From Enoplolaimus lenunculus (lineage: Eukaryota; Nematoda; Enoplea; Enoplida; Thoracostomopsidae), in the NCBI GenBank assembly GCA_030248215.1, contig JASANG010002875.1:1-64000 (forward strand): a stretch of 64,000 nt of DNA, given 5' to 3'. The notes beneath the pieces are model-generated. The model saw only the letters and a program-made list of their open reading frames with translations, did no database searches and was not told the origin of the DNA. How positions within the stretch are numbered: the first letter of the stretch is position 1; every line of letters starts with the position of its first letter. Positions 49,295 through 60,740 of the stretch are shown here, one piece after another. Position numbers and translations under genes: made by a program.

Positions 49295-49485
49295 GTAATT
49301 AATGGTATTTAGTGTAATTTGAGTAGACAACAGACGCAATACTTTGAATCGTGCCCATTAGCCAACGGTGAGGGCAGTGTCGACTAAAATTTTCACACGC
49401 TTCGACAATGTTTGGTCGAGCATTTGATTGTTCGCACGCAGCAGTTTTCATTACATTAAACTACGCATAATTTCTTAATGAAAAT

Positions 49486-49606
49486 GGCCAATGTATAGAA
49501 GAGGGCCGTAAGGGCCGTAACAGTAGCATAAGCATATTGCTAAGCTTAAACCAAAGCGCAAGAATGAGCTTACACCTAAAGTTCGGCCCCTGATCGTTAC
49601 ACGGGG
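49486..49606. mobile_element. Foldback MITE with TTAGGC-like core, copy 3
   Basis: GGCCAATGTATAGAAGAGGG at the left; GTTCGGCCCCTGATCGTTAC at the right. The core has CTAAGCTTAAACC, decayed from the TTAGGC type. Confidence 0.6.
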
Positions 49607-49965
49607 GATTAAAATCAAACAGTCGTAGTGGAACTACATGTATTGAGCAAAGCTTGGACATACGTAGTTTTCTATCAGTACAGTTAAACAATAAAAAGCT
49701 TATAATATAATGCACAGACGGATAGTTTGACCAACATACTTTATTAACTATATGCAAATCATCGAACTTCAATCATATTAATAAAGGACGTTACGCTTCA
49801 ACACCAAGAGCCGCTTGTATCAAAAAAATTCATAGAATTATTAACGAAATAGCTTTCCATAGTTTACAAGATAACGTTTCTCGTGCTGATAAATTTGCAT
49901 TTAACAGCATGTTGCTTCGAAGAAACAAACAAATTATCAAACAGTGCGTCAATCTATACATTTAA

Positions 49966-50228
49966 TAGACCTTTCTCACATGTATATTTTCAATTTCACT
50001 TGAGAAGTATTTATATTTAAAGCTAGTATACGATCTCCAGTCTCACGGTTGGAGGGGTTAACGATGACCTCTGACCTATAGGAGCTTGAAGCTTGAGTCC
50101 GAGGGCGCTTTTGAGTCTTGTGGAGGTTTTGCACTTCGATTCGCATATATATGGGTTGTCATTAACAACACTGCTCATTGTGTGTATTGGTCGCATATTA
50201 TTTGTATTTAGTTGCTCGCTGTATATAT
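49966..50228 (-). mobile_element. TTAA-type MITE with tRNA-Gly-like core, copy 4 (right end replaced)
   Basis: TTAA at 49962-49965, then TAGACCTTTCTCACATG. The core is present but more decayed. The right end runs into CAAGGTGCTACCGGATAC at about 50228, which looks like one end of an hAT-like element. Confidence 0.6.
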
Positions 50229-50489
50229 CAAGGTGCTACCGGATACAAAAAAAAGACGGAGCCAGATAATCTAATATGCCGAAGCCCGGTAAGAAATCCA
50301 AATCTAATACAAGATTTCATTCAAATATCAGAATGTAGCTAAAATTCTACCTTCCGTTCCTGTAGGTATCCAAAGTGCTTACGCAACAAAACTTAACACA
50401 TCACACCGATGCATTTTTAACACTTTAACAAGGACTCTATTCCACTATTCTATGTTTTTGTAGCGTTGCGCCAGTTCCAATATTTGTTT

Positions 50490-50670
50490 GGCCCATGTTC
50501 TTTTAAAGGCCTCCAATTTCCGTAGGTACTATAAAATCGAGATGGCTATGACTAAGGCTATTATTTTTGCTTAGGCTTAGGATTAGTTACAGACTTAGTT
50601 TTACGCCGATGTTTAGGCTTTTGCCTTAGGAATAGGAATATGTTGAGAATATACTGTACGCCCGTAAAAT
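50490..50670. mobile_element. Foldback MITE with TTAGGC-like core, copy 4 (decayed)
   Basis: The left end is GGCCCATGTTCTTTTAAAGG. The inside has GCTTAGGCTTAGGATTAG and TTTAGGCTTTTGCCTTAGG. The right end near TGTACGCCCGTAAAAT is poorly kept. Confidence 0.5.
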
Positions 50671-51139
50671 AACACCGGTCATTTTTATCAGGTTTTCGTG
50701 CGCTACTTATTGTAAACCCAATAAAGATTGCGAACGTATACAAACACATGCAAATGCTTAGATTACATATGTGAGAGAAATATATATGTCGTGCTGTGAC
50801 ATCTCAAACGACAATTGCTGTTCGGGGCAGCCCAAACCTTGCACAGTAATTACTTGGCTTCACCATATTTTCAAACTACAAATTAAACAATGTTTCTATG
50901 GAGTGAAGTTGCAATCAAAATCTCATTAAAAATTACACCATACACAGGGTGGCCCATGTTAACCTCGCTACCCTCCCAAAATCTCACCATCCCATCACAA
51001 GGATTTGAGGTATGGTCGAAGGTGAAATTTTTGGATCTTGGTATTTCAGGATATGGTTGAACGTGGGATTTTTGAATTTTGGTTTTTCGGGATATAGCCG
51101 AAGATGCGATTTTGGTATTTGGGAATATGGTCGAAGGTA

Positions 51140-51477
51140 GAATGCTCTTAAACCTGAGCGTAAACCCAAGCCTAAGCCCAAGATTAACATTTAGCCCAAG
51201 GGTCACTTAAAATCTAATCTATGATTAAACCAAAACGTATCCTTAAAGCCTCAGCCTAAGCTTATGTCCAAGCTTACGCCATTAAAGGTCTAACATATGC
51301 TTAAACCAAGCCTGCTCTTAAAGCCTATACCTAAGCGTAAACTCAAGCCCTAAACCTAAGCCTATTGTTAAGATTTAGCACAAGGTACATTTGAAATTTA
51401 ATCTGTGTTTAAACCAAGTCCTAACCCCTCCCTCTGCCTAAGCCTAGACTACGCCTAAGCATAAGGCTGAGTCGTAG
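51140..51477. repeat. Degenerate CCTAAGC-rich stretch
   Basis: Many scattered AAGCCTAAGCC-like words (minus-strand TTAGGC) are broken by substitutions over about 330 bp. It adjoins the complete MITE at 51478 and may be an expanded or duplicated core of the same family. It is not a true telomere array. Confidence 0.55.
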
Positions 51478-51638
51478 ACAGGGCGTAACAGTGGTATAAG
51501 CATATTTCTAAGCCTAATCCAAAGTTTAAAAATGAGGATATAACTGTATAAGCCTAAGTAAACAAATTAGTCTAAAGTTTAAGCTTACTCTATTGCAGTC
51601 CCACGGAAAAACGTTCCGCCCCTGATCTTACATGGGCC
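51478..51638. mobile_element. Foldback MITE with TTAGGC-like core, copy 5
   Basis: The left end CAGGGCGTAACAGTGGTATA lacks the outermost bases. The right end has GCAGTCCCACGGAAAAACG and CCGCCCCTGATCTTACATGG. The core has CTAAGCCTAATCC and ATAAGCCTAAG. Confidence 0.65.
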
Positions 51639-51873
51639 GATACAATGATTTAGCTTTGTTCTAACTAGTATTTGAATAAAAAACAAAACACGTATAAAAT
51701 AAAAATTTCTAGCATTTTCAATTTTATTATGATATTAGTAACTGTTACCATTCGCTCTAAAAAATTCCATTTCAAAAATACTTTTTAAACATAATTATGA
51801 ATTAAGACAGAATTGCAAAAAAATAATAATGGTTTTGCTTATTCAAATTCAACAGTTCAAATCAAAGCGTTAA

Positions 51874-52146
51874 TCCCTATTTACACGTGCAAGTTTTTGC
51901 TGCAAGAACTTGTAGCGGTTTATTGCGCGCAGAACATGCATTTCTTCATCACCCAAGGAGAAAGCGGCAGCAATAAATTCAGTGAACTTGCATGGTTGTT
52001 TACACATGTGAATTAAATTCCTAGCTAAGACATATAATGAATTATTTGCCGCTGCAAGTTTTTCGAATGGGATTTTAGCCAAAACTTGCAAGACTAAGTT
52101 GCAGCTGCAAGTTCTCTCAGCAAAAACATGCACGTGTGAATAGGGT
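51874..52146. mobile_element. MITE with TCCCTATT...AATAGGG ends
   Basis: CCCTATTTACACGTGCAAG and its inverse CATGCACGTGTGAATAGGG form inverted repeats of about 45 bp that also include TTTTTGCTGCAAGAACTTG-like text. TTAA precedes the left end; the right flank is TTTT, a poor match. The overlapping 99-codon minus-strand frame is repeat text, not a gene. Confidence 0.7.
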
Positions 52147-52165
52147 TTTAGAAAGCAATTGTCAA

Positions 52166-52310
52166 ACACGGTGCGATATATACTATTTAACGTGTATACA
52201 CTGCGCAGAGTTGCCTACAGGCAACTCATCGTGAGAAGGGGTTATAGATAGTAAACTGAAATTTTTTCGCTTAAAGATAGTAAACTGAAAATGAGAAGGG
52301 GTTATCGAAG
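52166..52310. mobile_element. Fragment of the TTAA-type MITE plus its neighbour sequence
   Basis: The right 75 bp of the MITE family (GTTGCCTACAGGCAACTCA, GAGAAGGGG) are followed by TTATAGATAGTAAACTGAA and TTTTCGCTTAA, the same text that separates the two MITEs at 31978-32010. The following AAGATAG continues as in the DNA right of the second MITE, so this locus looks like the state before the copy-3 insertion. Confidence 0.65.
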
Positions 52311-52540
52311 ACATGTTTTAAAAAGAACTATCTCTTGAATCCTGTATATAGTAAAACAAATTCACACCATCGCATGGCAAATTTTACAAGTACACCCGAT
52401 GTACTACTATAAACGAATCAAGCGTACCATTATCAATATATACCCGGTATCACGAACAATATCAAGCATTGGACTCGAATGTTAAAATACTAAATTATAA
52501 AGTTAGCTTAACAATATCATGTTTGCTAGTTTATGCTGGT

Positions 52541-55500
52541 TTAGTAACCAGGGGCAGTTCTAGGAGCCGGACAATGCGAACAATCTCCACGGTGTCCATC
52601 ATGTCCAACCGCTCCAGTCTCACCCACACGACCTGGGCGTCCAGGTTTCCCTGAAAGACCTGAAACAAAAAAAACTAAGCAACTAATCAATGCAGTAAAG
52701 TTTAGTTTTGAGCAGAAGTAAGATATGGGATGTTTTTTTACTTTTCAGTCCATAGCTGGGCCAAGAAGGTAAACATACAGCTTCATAACAAAACATATCT
52801 TACTTTGTGTGCGTTTCACTCAGATATAATAAGCTAATTACCTAAAAAGATGGTTTTAGACTTCAAAGCTGTCAATTTAGATTTTACAAAACAACACTAA
52901 ATATTCTATCCCTATATTTCATTCAATTTCTTGCTACTGTAAAAGTAGTGTTATTCAACGTCATTTCAGTAAACAAATGGCTTCTTTTAATTTAAACGAT
53001 TTTACAAAATTAAAGTAATTTTCGCAAAGCTGCAAATTCGACCTAAACGCAAGTGTCTTCTTTGAAATGATATCTTGATGAATTGAATGGAATACATAAA
53101 TATGTAATGACAGCCATAACGAAAAGTATTTGTTTATTTTTAAAACTGCAATTCAATTGCTGCCGAATTCAAATTTTATATGCATTTGGTCATGAACAAA
53201 CCATGTAATTCTTGACTCAGTGCAAAAAGTATTAGTTTTTGGTCGCGTTTATCATTTATAGTTAAACTTTAATTTATGTCAAAGTCCAGTATATTATTTT
53301 CCGTCATTCGAAGTAAAAGTGATACATGAAGTTGTGTAGCTTATGCGCAAACTAATAGAATCGCAATGCATTTGGCTAATAATAACACGTACCTTTTTCG
53401 CCTTGCGGACCTTGCTGCCCGTATCCTCCAGGATGACCATCTCGACCCATGGGACCAGCCGGTCCCCGTGGACCAGGTTCACCAGGAGGACCAGGTTGTC
53501 CGCGTGGCCCACCAACATTTTTAATTTTTCCAGGTGGTCCAGGTGGACCTTTCGGTCCTGGAGCTCCAGGAACTCCAGGAGGACCGCGAGCGCCTTGAGG
53601 ACCAGCAGCCCCTTGGCGTCCAGGCATTCCAGATGGACCATCGTCTCCAGCCGGGCCTGGTTTACCTTTCTTGCTGAAAAATTACAACCAAATCAAATAG
53701 AGTTCATATATAATTAATAGTTCAGTTTAACATAACACTGTAATGGTGGACATAATCTCATTTACCCGTTTACAAAATTTGACTTCATAAACGAAATTGT
53801 AATGTTGATGACTGTTGAAATTTTATTTTTTACAAACTGAGAAGTTTTAAAACGAGTTTTTGTAATTTAAGGGCAGAATTTATCGAATAACGGCTTTCAA
53901 ACACGATCCCACGGAAAGATTAGGGACGGGAAGTTTCTCTGCAGGACTGCAATAGAGTAATCTTAAGCTTTAAACTATTTTTTGCTTAGGTTAGGCTTAA
54001 GGTTTTGCAAATTCAAATTACATTTTAAAGACCGCAACATTATTTTGCAAAGTATGCAAAACTGGTTACAAAACATTAAAAAATGGCTACATAACAATGA
54101 AAGTCATGCAAAAAGTCGTTTCATTAAATATTGAAAATTGTTTGTCGGGAGCTTTCATGGTTCCGTTTGCTGATGGTTTACCCGAATGGTCCAGGAGGTC
54201 CTCGAGGCCCAGCTGGGCATCGCATGCACATTTCTGGCGGATCATCAGCTGGAAGCACATCCCCGTCTCGTCCAGCGGCTCCTGGTTCGCCTGGCTCGCC
54301 ATCTACGCCGTTTTCGCCGTCAAAACCACGCGGACCTGTAGGCCCGGGACGTCCCTGTTGACACGTGCAACCTAAAATTTTTATCAATAATTATCAAAGC
54401 ATAAATACTACCTTATTGAAAAATTTACTAAATTAATTTCATATTAATCCTTTCTCACAAGAATATTTGCAATTTCACAAGAGATGTAATTTCAAGGTGA
54501 GATTCGAACCCGAGTCACACGAGTGGGAGGCGTTTACGATGACCACTAAGTTATAGGAGCTTGACGCTCGAGCCTGAGGGGGCTCGCACGTCTTGTGGAG
54601 ATTTTACGCTGCGCATATAGGTAATAAACGTTAAACACTGCTCACAGTGTGTGTATTGCTCGTACATTATTGTATTCAGTTACTCGTAATATACTTTATG
54701 AGTGAAACAGTTAATAATCTCAACGGAGCCTCTTGCAGGTTAAAAGGTGCTTGAAAATTAGCGCAACTATCGTAACGACTGTCATGCTTGTCATAAAGTT
54801 AAAATAATAAGGAACCGCATTTTTAAAAGGCTAAAACAGTAATTGCTGTTTATCGTTAGGTTTTCAAGCAGCGAATCGCCGACATCTACTATCAACAAAT
54901 TTCGAACAGCAGTAAAAACAGCAGCCGCATTTAACGAGTAGAATTTAATACAGTTGGGTTTAGGGGATGAAAAGTTACGATAATTGTTGCCAACTGGTGA
55001 TGTTGCTATACACAGCTGAAAATAGGACTCAATGAACCGGACATCTTGATCAACATACGCTAACCAACTAATCAATTTGATCTGAACTGAGCAATTCACG
55101 ATGGAGAACTGATTTGTGTAAACTCACAACTCTTTTTCACCGGGATAACCGGATTGTACAACCCTGGAGCCCCATACGAATCTTCAGACGCCGGTTGAAC
55201 GCCGTGGCTGTCGTGTTGATGATCACCGTGAAATCGGCCGAACAACCACGCTCGCCGTTGTCGCTTTAAAATTTCGGTGTTCGATCTTTGATGTCCAATG
55301 ATGTCAAAACTTTTCAGGTCGTCAACAGTTTTGGACATACTCGATGACCGCGTCTGAAACGCAAGAAATATTTTGATAATACTGATAAGTAAAGCTAATG
55401 CACAATAAAGCATTTAAGTTCTCCTGTCGACCATAGATTACGTAATTTTAAATATATATAATACTTATACATGGTTTTATTTGGTGGTAGCCTTGTTTAG

Positions 55501-56045
55501 CTTGCGAAGCAAATTAGCAGCAATTTATATTCAATTTAAGTTTATGCTAACTCTGGTCTTGTCCACACACTCAATTACTTAACTACAGACTATTGTAGTT
55601 ATCTGAAAAATCTAACAATTTCACTTTGGCGTTTGTGGTAAACGTTTCGCGTCCGATAGTCTACGATTTAAAATCTAGCTTAAATTAATAGTTTCAGATT
55701 TAATAGAAACAAAGTTGACCGAGACAACGGGAAATAAAGGTGAGCTGGCCGTAAATTAATCTTTAGGTATAAAAAGCAATATAACAATTCTTCATATCCC
55801 AAAACATTTAAATTCACTGCTTATGTGTACACGCTTATAACTATCATGCTTACTTTACAATATTCAATCTCTTCTTGCATGTGATACTGTAACCGTTGCA
55901 CATAACTGTACAATGTTGGAATTGTTATTACTGCAGCGACAACTGCCGTGGTTGAAACAACGACGGCAATGAATGCGCATGCTCGTACTCCAGCGTACGA
56001 CGTATCTGATTCAGGCTTAATTAAGTTATTATCGTCAGTCGCCAT
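52541..56045 (-). CDS. Nematode cuticle collagen, five exons, 335 aa
   Basis: Exons on the minus strand: 56045-55854, 55353-55128, 54371-54182, 53673-53393 and 52659-52541. All introns are GT-AG (donors GTAAGC, GTGAGT, GTAAAC, GTACGT; acceptors end TTTCAG, TTTTAG, TTTCAG, TTTCAG), and the exons total 1008 nt with an unbroken frame. Residues about 25-50 are a hydrophobic segment in the Col_cuticle_N pattern ending QEEIEYCK. Exon 2 carries KRQRR, the furin-type site that releases the N-terminus. KKSCCTCQQG then opens the first Gly-X-Y block; CMRC separates it from the long block (exons 3-4, with one gap KIKNVGG). Exon 5 ends [13 protein letters not shown], very close to the usual C-terminus of nematode cuticle collagens. 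The protein is secreted by the epidermis, trimerises and is cross-linked into cuticle. Four introns are more than most C. elegans collagens have. Intron 2 holds a TTAA-type MITE. The start is the ATG at 56045, directly before ATDDNN. Which collagen subfamily it belongs to is not certain. Confidence 0.95.
53905..54010. mobile_element. TTAGGC foldback MITE fragment inside collagen intron 3
   Basis: CCACGGAAAGATTAGGGACG, TGCAGGACTGCAATAGAG and GCTTAGGTTAGGCTTAAGG are recognisable family text. The far end is missing. Confidence 0.5.
54448..54710 (-). mobile_element. TTAA-type MITE with tRNA-Gly-like core, copy 5, in collagen intron 2
   Basis: Perfect TTAA on both sides (54444-54447 and 54711-54714). 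The minus-strand core is the best tRNA match of the family: TATAACTTAGTGGTCATCG, CGCCTCCCACTCG, then GGGTTCGAATCTCAC. The CCTCCCAC segment corresponds to the anticodon region of tRNA-Gly(CCC). It is in the same orientation as the collagen gene. Confidence 0.85.
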
Positions 56046-57137
56046 TGCAAACTCCAATTTTGTAATATGCTATGGTATAGTCAGTTGGTAACTTTGTATC
56101 TAAATAGGTATATTTTATTCAGAATTCGATTTTTTAAAAGATCCATCGTTTTATAGAGAAACACATTCCATATTCTATCAGTTTATGAAAGTCATTTTTT
56201 AGTAAGTAGCTGAAGTTTGTCCAAATGTTAACGAGCAAGAAAGCTTTGAAAGTTCTTAGCTGAGTATTCCGCCTTTGCGTTGAAATTCATATATACCTTT
56301 AATTTTTAAGTCAACCGTTGATATTATTGAGCTAGATTGAATATCTGTTTACGGCGCATTAGATATTTCTCGATCCGTTATAGGTACTGTGTACTACGAA
56401 TGCGATCTAAATAGAATAGATCATAGAAAGTTTGCAAACTAATGTTAGAATGCTTAGTGATAATTATAATTCAGTCGTACTTTCTTAAAAGTCAGTTTGA
56501 CCAAACAGTAGTTGAGAAGAGTTGCTACAGGATTAAAGTCGCTATTTAAATAACAATATACAATTCTGTCACATTTAGGCAGGACATAAACGTAACAATA
56601 GCATAACGATCAACCAGAACAACAAACTGGACATTCAACTGTTTTCATAGTCTTAAACGCCTCTTTATATAGTAAAAGAAAACGCTAAAAATCAAATTGC
56701 GATGGTGAAATTAATGTGGCCGTCGGCAAACAATTTCGCATTTTAGTGCAATTCCGTAAATTGGAATTTGAAAATTTTGCATTGCAAAGCAAAAATTCGC
56801 AGCAAATTTTTTGCAAAAGTGCCGAATAATGCCGATAGGCAAAACTAAAATTTGAATACGTGCGAATGTTATATATATTTTATCGCAGGTCAGGGTTAAT
56901 AGAAATGTAACTACTGTGGCATTTAAATATATATTATGCGAAATCCATCGAAAACTCAAACAGCAATGTTAAAGTATACAAATGTAAACTCGACGCTACA
57001 TAATTCGGTGCAGTTGAAATATATACAAATGTTCAACTTTTATGGTGTTCTACAGGCATGAAACTTTGCCACACAATGTGACATTTTTTATTAACTCACA
57101 CAAATACTACGTCTGACCACACAGCATATTAATAAGT
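56046..57137. other. Upstream region of the collagen gene and non-coding stretch
   Basis: On the minus strand an ATAAAATATA box-like stretch at about 56109-56118 lies 65-75 bp before the collagen ATG and may be its TATA element. The rest is AT-rich without supported features. Confidence 0.4.
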
Positions 57138-57320
57138 GGCCAATGTTATGTGCACTTTTATTAGAGGAACAGTAGCTAAAAATTTTGCTTTAGCTTAAAG
57201 CATAAACTCTCAACACTCAATGCATATAATCGAACAGGCCTAAAACAAATCCTAAGCTTATGCAAAAAATAGTTTAAAAACAAGACCTACTCTATTTCTG
57301 CCCTGCCGCTGAAAATGGAA
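57138..57320. mobile_element. Foldback MITE with TTAGGC-like core, copy 6 (decayed)
   Basis: The left end is GGCCAATGTTATGTGCAC; inside are GAGGAACAGTAGC, AACAAATCCTAAGCTTATGC and CTCTATTTCTGCCCTGCC. The right end is not complete. Confidence 0.5.
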
Positions 57321-57356
57321 TGCCTTACGCAAAATGCACTAAAATGTGTTTGTTGG

Positions 57357-58421
57357 CAGGGTGCGACCGCATATGCGGCTCCGGCTCCGGCAAAAAATCG
57401 GCATCCGGCTCCAATATTTTTTCTTGCCGGATATTTGTTTAAAAATTTGAAAAAATGAAACTCATTGACTTAGATTAACTTACTTTTATATCTTTATTCT
57501 GTCATAATCGTGTTATGTAAACCATTTTAAAGTTTTGAATAAGGCATGTATATTGGATAGCAGGGTGGTAATACGACAAGAATAGCAGGTCTAAAAAGGT
57601 ATATGCCGTAATATGTGAGCTGATAAGTTATCAATTTTATTGATTATCTGCATGCATATCTATTTGTTAGAACTCAAGTAACTGAAACTACATTCACTGT
57701 GGAAACCAGTTTTATATTTGCTTCAATCTTTTAACATAATTAATTCAGTTGAGAACAAGTGTAACTGCCCATTCGTAACTTTTTCTCAGAATGTAGCTCC
57801 CATTCCAAAATTCTGGCTTGGCCTCTGGTTGCATGCCGGCAACTTTGTACTTTACGTTGCAGTTAAACTTGAAAATAAGTCAAAACTAAGCCTTAAATCC
57901 TAAGCTACATACACCTCTATTTTACAGTATCTTGCAAAAACTAGATCCACGACCGTAAAAGTAAGACGGGCCAAACAAAATTTTCAACTGAACGCAACGT
58001 TACATAAACAGAGTAATGGAATAGGTTCTTTGTTAAAGTGTTAAGCTTTGTCTCGAAAACTCATTTAATATAGTCCACGGAAGGCAGAATTGTGAGTTAC
58101 GTTTTCTGATATCTGAATGCTACTTAGATACTTTATTTTAGTTCTTTGCTTGAATTTCAGTTATTTGTGGAAATATATAAATAAAAAATGTATGTTTATG
58201 GTAATTTTTGAGTGATAAGCTATTAATTACGTAAAAACCCATAATTAGTGCGCTCAACCAGAAATTCAAACAGTAATATGATTTTACAAACCAGAATACA
58301 AACTATAATTTATAAACAAATATGAGATTAAATAAACAACCGAATTAACTATCCGGCTCCGGCCGGATATTAGATTATCCGGCTCCGGTTCCGTCAGTTT
58401 TTGGTATCCGGTCTCACCCTG
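57357..58421. mobile_element. hAT-type non-autonomous element, 1065 bp, perfect 8-bp target duplication
   Basis: CAGGGTGCGACCGC at the left and CGGTCTCACCCTG at the right are inverted repeats. TTTGTTGG is present on both sides (57349-57356 and 58422-58429), the 8-bp duplication of hAT transposons. Subterminal GGCTCCGGCTCCGGC / CCGGCTCCGGCCGG motifs lie at both ends. The 1-kb inside is AT-rich with no transposase frame, so it must be moved by a related transposase elsewhere. The intact duplication suggests it is young. Confidence 0.9.
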
Positions 58422-58575
58422 TTTGTTGGTAAATATATACTGTAGTCACTCGAATCAGAGAGGAATCACTGATATTTTTATATCGCGTCTCCTGAGAATA
58501 ATTCCTTTGCAATACGGTTACAGGCTGTTTGGGGCAACACACTTTCTTGAATGTCAACTATGCTATATAATTTAA

Positions 58576-58919
58576 CCCCTTCTCACATGGAGTAGACCGC
58601 GGAACTTAAAGTACGTATAACAGCAAGAGTCACTCATACCATATTCTATTTTAATTTAACCCCTCCGTGACCGAGGTGGGAGTTTAGCCTAGAATTAACT
58701 AAAACTATTTCGATTAAAGAGCGTCAAAGATTGGTTACTGATGCTGTTTTCTGCTGAATCCTCTAGTCAAAACGTATCCCATACCCCCTCCTCGATCAGG
58801 GAGGGGGTACCGCAATTTAGGGCTGAGTAAACACTACATCACATGAGCGCATGAAAAGAGAAGTGTCATATTTTCCATCATACACTCTTGGTGATAGTGA
58901 AAACTCGTGTGAGAAAAGA
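58576..58919. mobile_element. TTAA-type MITE, different core
   Basis: TTAA then CCCCTTCTCACATGG at the left; CGTGTGAGAAAAG at the right, followed by ATTAG. The ends match the tRNA-bearing MITE family, but the core is different: it has a second AATTTAACCCCTCCGTGACC start near 58650 and CCCCCTCCTCGATCAGGGAG, itself a small hairpin. Confidence 0.6.
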
Positions 58920-59037
58920 TTAGCGGAAAAGTTTTCTATCTTTAAGCTTGTCATTTCAGAAATATATATACTTTTCAAACTTGAGCATGCTCTATAAATA
59001 TAAACAAAATATATCTTTGGGTAATAAACTAAAATCT

Positions 59038-59316
59038 CTACTGAAATTTTTCTGATGCATAGATCACTTTAGCACGCAATCTAATTAAGCAAATCAGCTG
59101 GGCTCTAATTAATAGTTTTGGTCTAAGAGTATTTACGGACTCTATTAAAATAGAAATATCGACTACTGTTGATTCAGACACCAGATAACAATCCCACGAA
59201 AGTACCCCTCTTATGCGGGTCACAACGGTATTGCCATACCCTTGCTGCAGTAGACCTTTTGAAACGGGAACAGAACCGACAGTGATCAAAATAACGGAAA
59301 ATACATATTTCAGCAT
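59038..59316 (-). CDS. Possible secreted protein or first exon (MLKYVFSVILITVG)
   Basis: A 92-codon minus-strand frame starts with a good signal peptide, MLKYVFSVILITVGSVPVSKG, followed by LLQQGYGNTVVTRIRG. The rest has no recognised domain, and possible donors lie inside it (AAGGGTATGG, CTGGTGTCTG), so only the first 25-45 residues may be coding. A 3' splice-like TTGCTATTTCAG lies about 40 bp upstream. Another minus-strand frame also starting MLKY is at 62824. Could be chance. Confidence 0.3.
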   Translation of the reverse strand: MLKYVFSVILITVGSVPVSKGLLQQGYGNTVVTRIRGVLSWDCYLVSESTVVDISILIESVNTLRPKLLIRAQLICLIRLRAKVIYASEKFQ

Positions 59317-59514
59317 AAAAGCTTAAAGATGTTTTATTTCGTATTAACTGCTGAAATAGCAATTATTCGTTTGGCTAAGTAAAATTTTACAGAAAAGCGG
59401 TGAAAGTACCTGCTCAAAATGGTCAAGATTTTGGATGAATTTTGTCAAGTCTGATTTCTAATGAAACAATTGCGGTATATTTGAATTGAAAACGTGAACT
59501 ATTTTTAAATGATT

Positions 59515-59688
59515 TAACATCACTATTATATAGTATAAAAATAAAGTGCAAAATCTTTACAAGTCGCGAGAGCCCCCTCGGCTTTGAGCGTCAAGCTAAA
59601 CGTCTCGCACTACCCAAGAGATTGGGGATCGAATCTTATGTTGAAATTATATCCCATATGAAATTGAAAATATTCATGTGAGAAAAAG
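59515..59688 (+). mobile_element. TTAA-type MITE with tRNA-Gly-like core, copy 6 (inverted)
   Basis: Family text in the opposite orientation: AGCCCCCTCGGCTTTGAGCG, CGTCTCGCACTACCC, GGGGATCGAATCTTATG, then AATATTCATGTGAGAAAA. The left end is not complete. The tRNA-like part is decayed. Confidence 0.6.
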
Positions 59689-59957
59689 TAAAACTTTTTG
59701 AAAAACCAGTGAATATATGAACGCCGCAACTGCGTTGGTAAAAAATAAACCATTTTTGAAACTCCTATACTTCATTATCCGACTTCAATATCCGTTTCAG
59801 TTATTTTGATAACTTTCTGTTCCCGTTTATTGTTACGATCCATTAAAACACCATGTACTGTAGTGTACGCATCTACACATAGCAGGGTCCTGGAATTCCC
59901 TGAGAATTTCCGTTGGGTCCGCAATCTTAGAGAAATTCCAAAGCAGTGTGAGATTGG

Positions 59958-60125
59958 GGCCCATGTAAAGATCAGGGGCGAAACGTTTTTCTGCGGGACT
60001 AGAAAAGAGTAAGCTTAAGTTTTAGACAAATTTTTGTGCTTGGCTTAGGAATACGCTCATTCTCACGCTTTGGTCTGGGAATACGCTTTATAAATACTGT
60101 TCCGCCCCTGTTGTTTACATTGGCC
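59958..60125. mobile_element. Foldback MITE with TTAGGC-like core, copy 7
   Basis: GGCCCATGTAAAGATCAGGG at the left and CCGCCCCTGTTGTTTACATT, then GGCC, at the right. Inside are TCTGCGGGACTAG, GCTTGGCTTAGGAATACGC and two imperfect repeats of TTTGG...GGAATACGC. This is the best-kept set of ends with 27098. Confidence 0.75.
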
Positions 60126-60391
60126 GAGGTGGCCCGTTCTTAACATTGGTCGAGATTTCCAATGCAAATACCAGTTTTTCCGTTGTGGTTTTACAGTATA
60201 TAAGCGTTTTTGTACAATGAGCTGCTTGCGGTTAGCACGATGTGAAAATGATACATGAAGTTCATATTAATGTCAATTATAAGCATATCCTATGGCGCAC
60301 TTGTTCTAATGAAAACAAACACTCGGTTTACTTATATACATAAGGACTATTAAAATATACAAAAACAAAACAAAAAACAGTAAATCATTTC

Positions 60392-60740
60392 CAGGGTGTA
60401 ACCGGATTTCCGCTTTGTTTCCGGTAAAAATCGGTATCCGTTTTCGTTACAGAAATAACGGAAATTGTTATTTTTACGTTCAAAATTAGTTATGAATCAC
60501 GTATATCTAGCAATTCTTGGTTACAGATAGGCTGCAACTGTTCGAAATGAAGTAAATCTGACGAAATTCATCCAAAATCATCACAATTTCGATGTATCTA
60601 CCATTTTGTCTAAAAATTTTATGAGCCGGTCAATATATGCACACCTTTATTGTGTTACAGACAAATAAACATTTTGAAAGTTTTCGTACTTCAGTACTCG
60701 TTTTCCGTTTTCGTTATTTTCACTATCCGATTACACCTTG
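60392..60740. mobile_element. hAT-like non-autonomous element, about 350 bp
   Basis: CAGGGTGTAACCGGATTTCC at the left, inverse CTATCCGATTACACCTTG at the right. The 8-bp flanks are ATCATTTC and AATATTTC (six of eight equal). Subterminal TTTTCGTTA / CCGTTTTCGTTATTTTC. It belongs to the same broad family as 57357 but is older. Confidence 0.7.

Noticed and set aside
51140-51477. Interstitial telomere array
   Set aside because: The hexamers are scattered and out of phase, and adjoin a MITE with the same core; it fits a decayed repeat better.
51870-52169. 99-codon minus-strand frame
   Set aside because: It spans a MITE from end to end; no independent coding sign.
53343-53717. 124-codon plus-strand frame, and similar ones at 54097-54375
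   Set aside because: Antisense shadows of the collagen Gly-X-Y exons.
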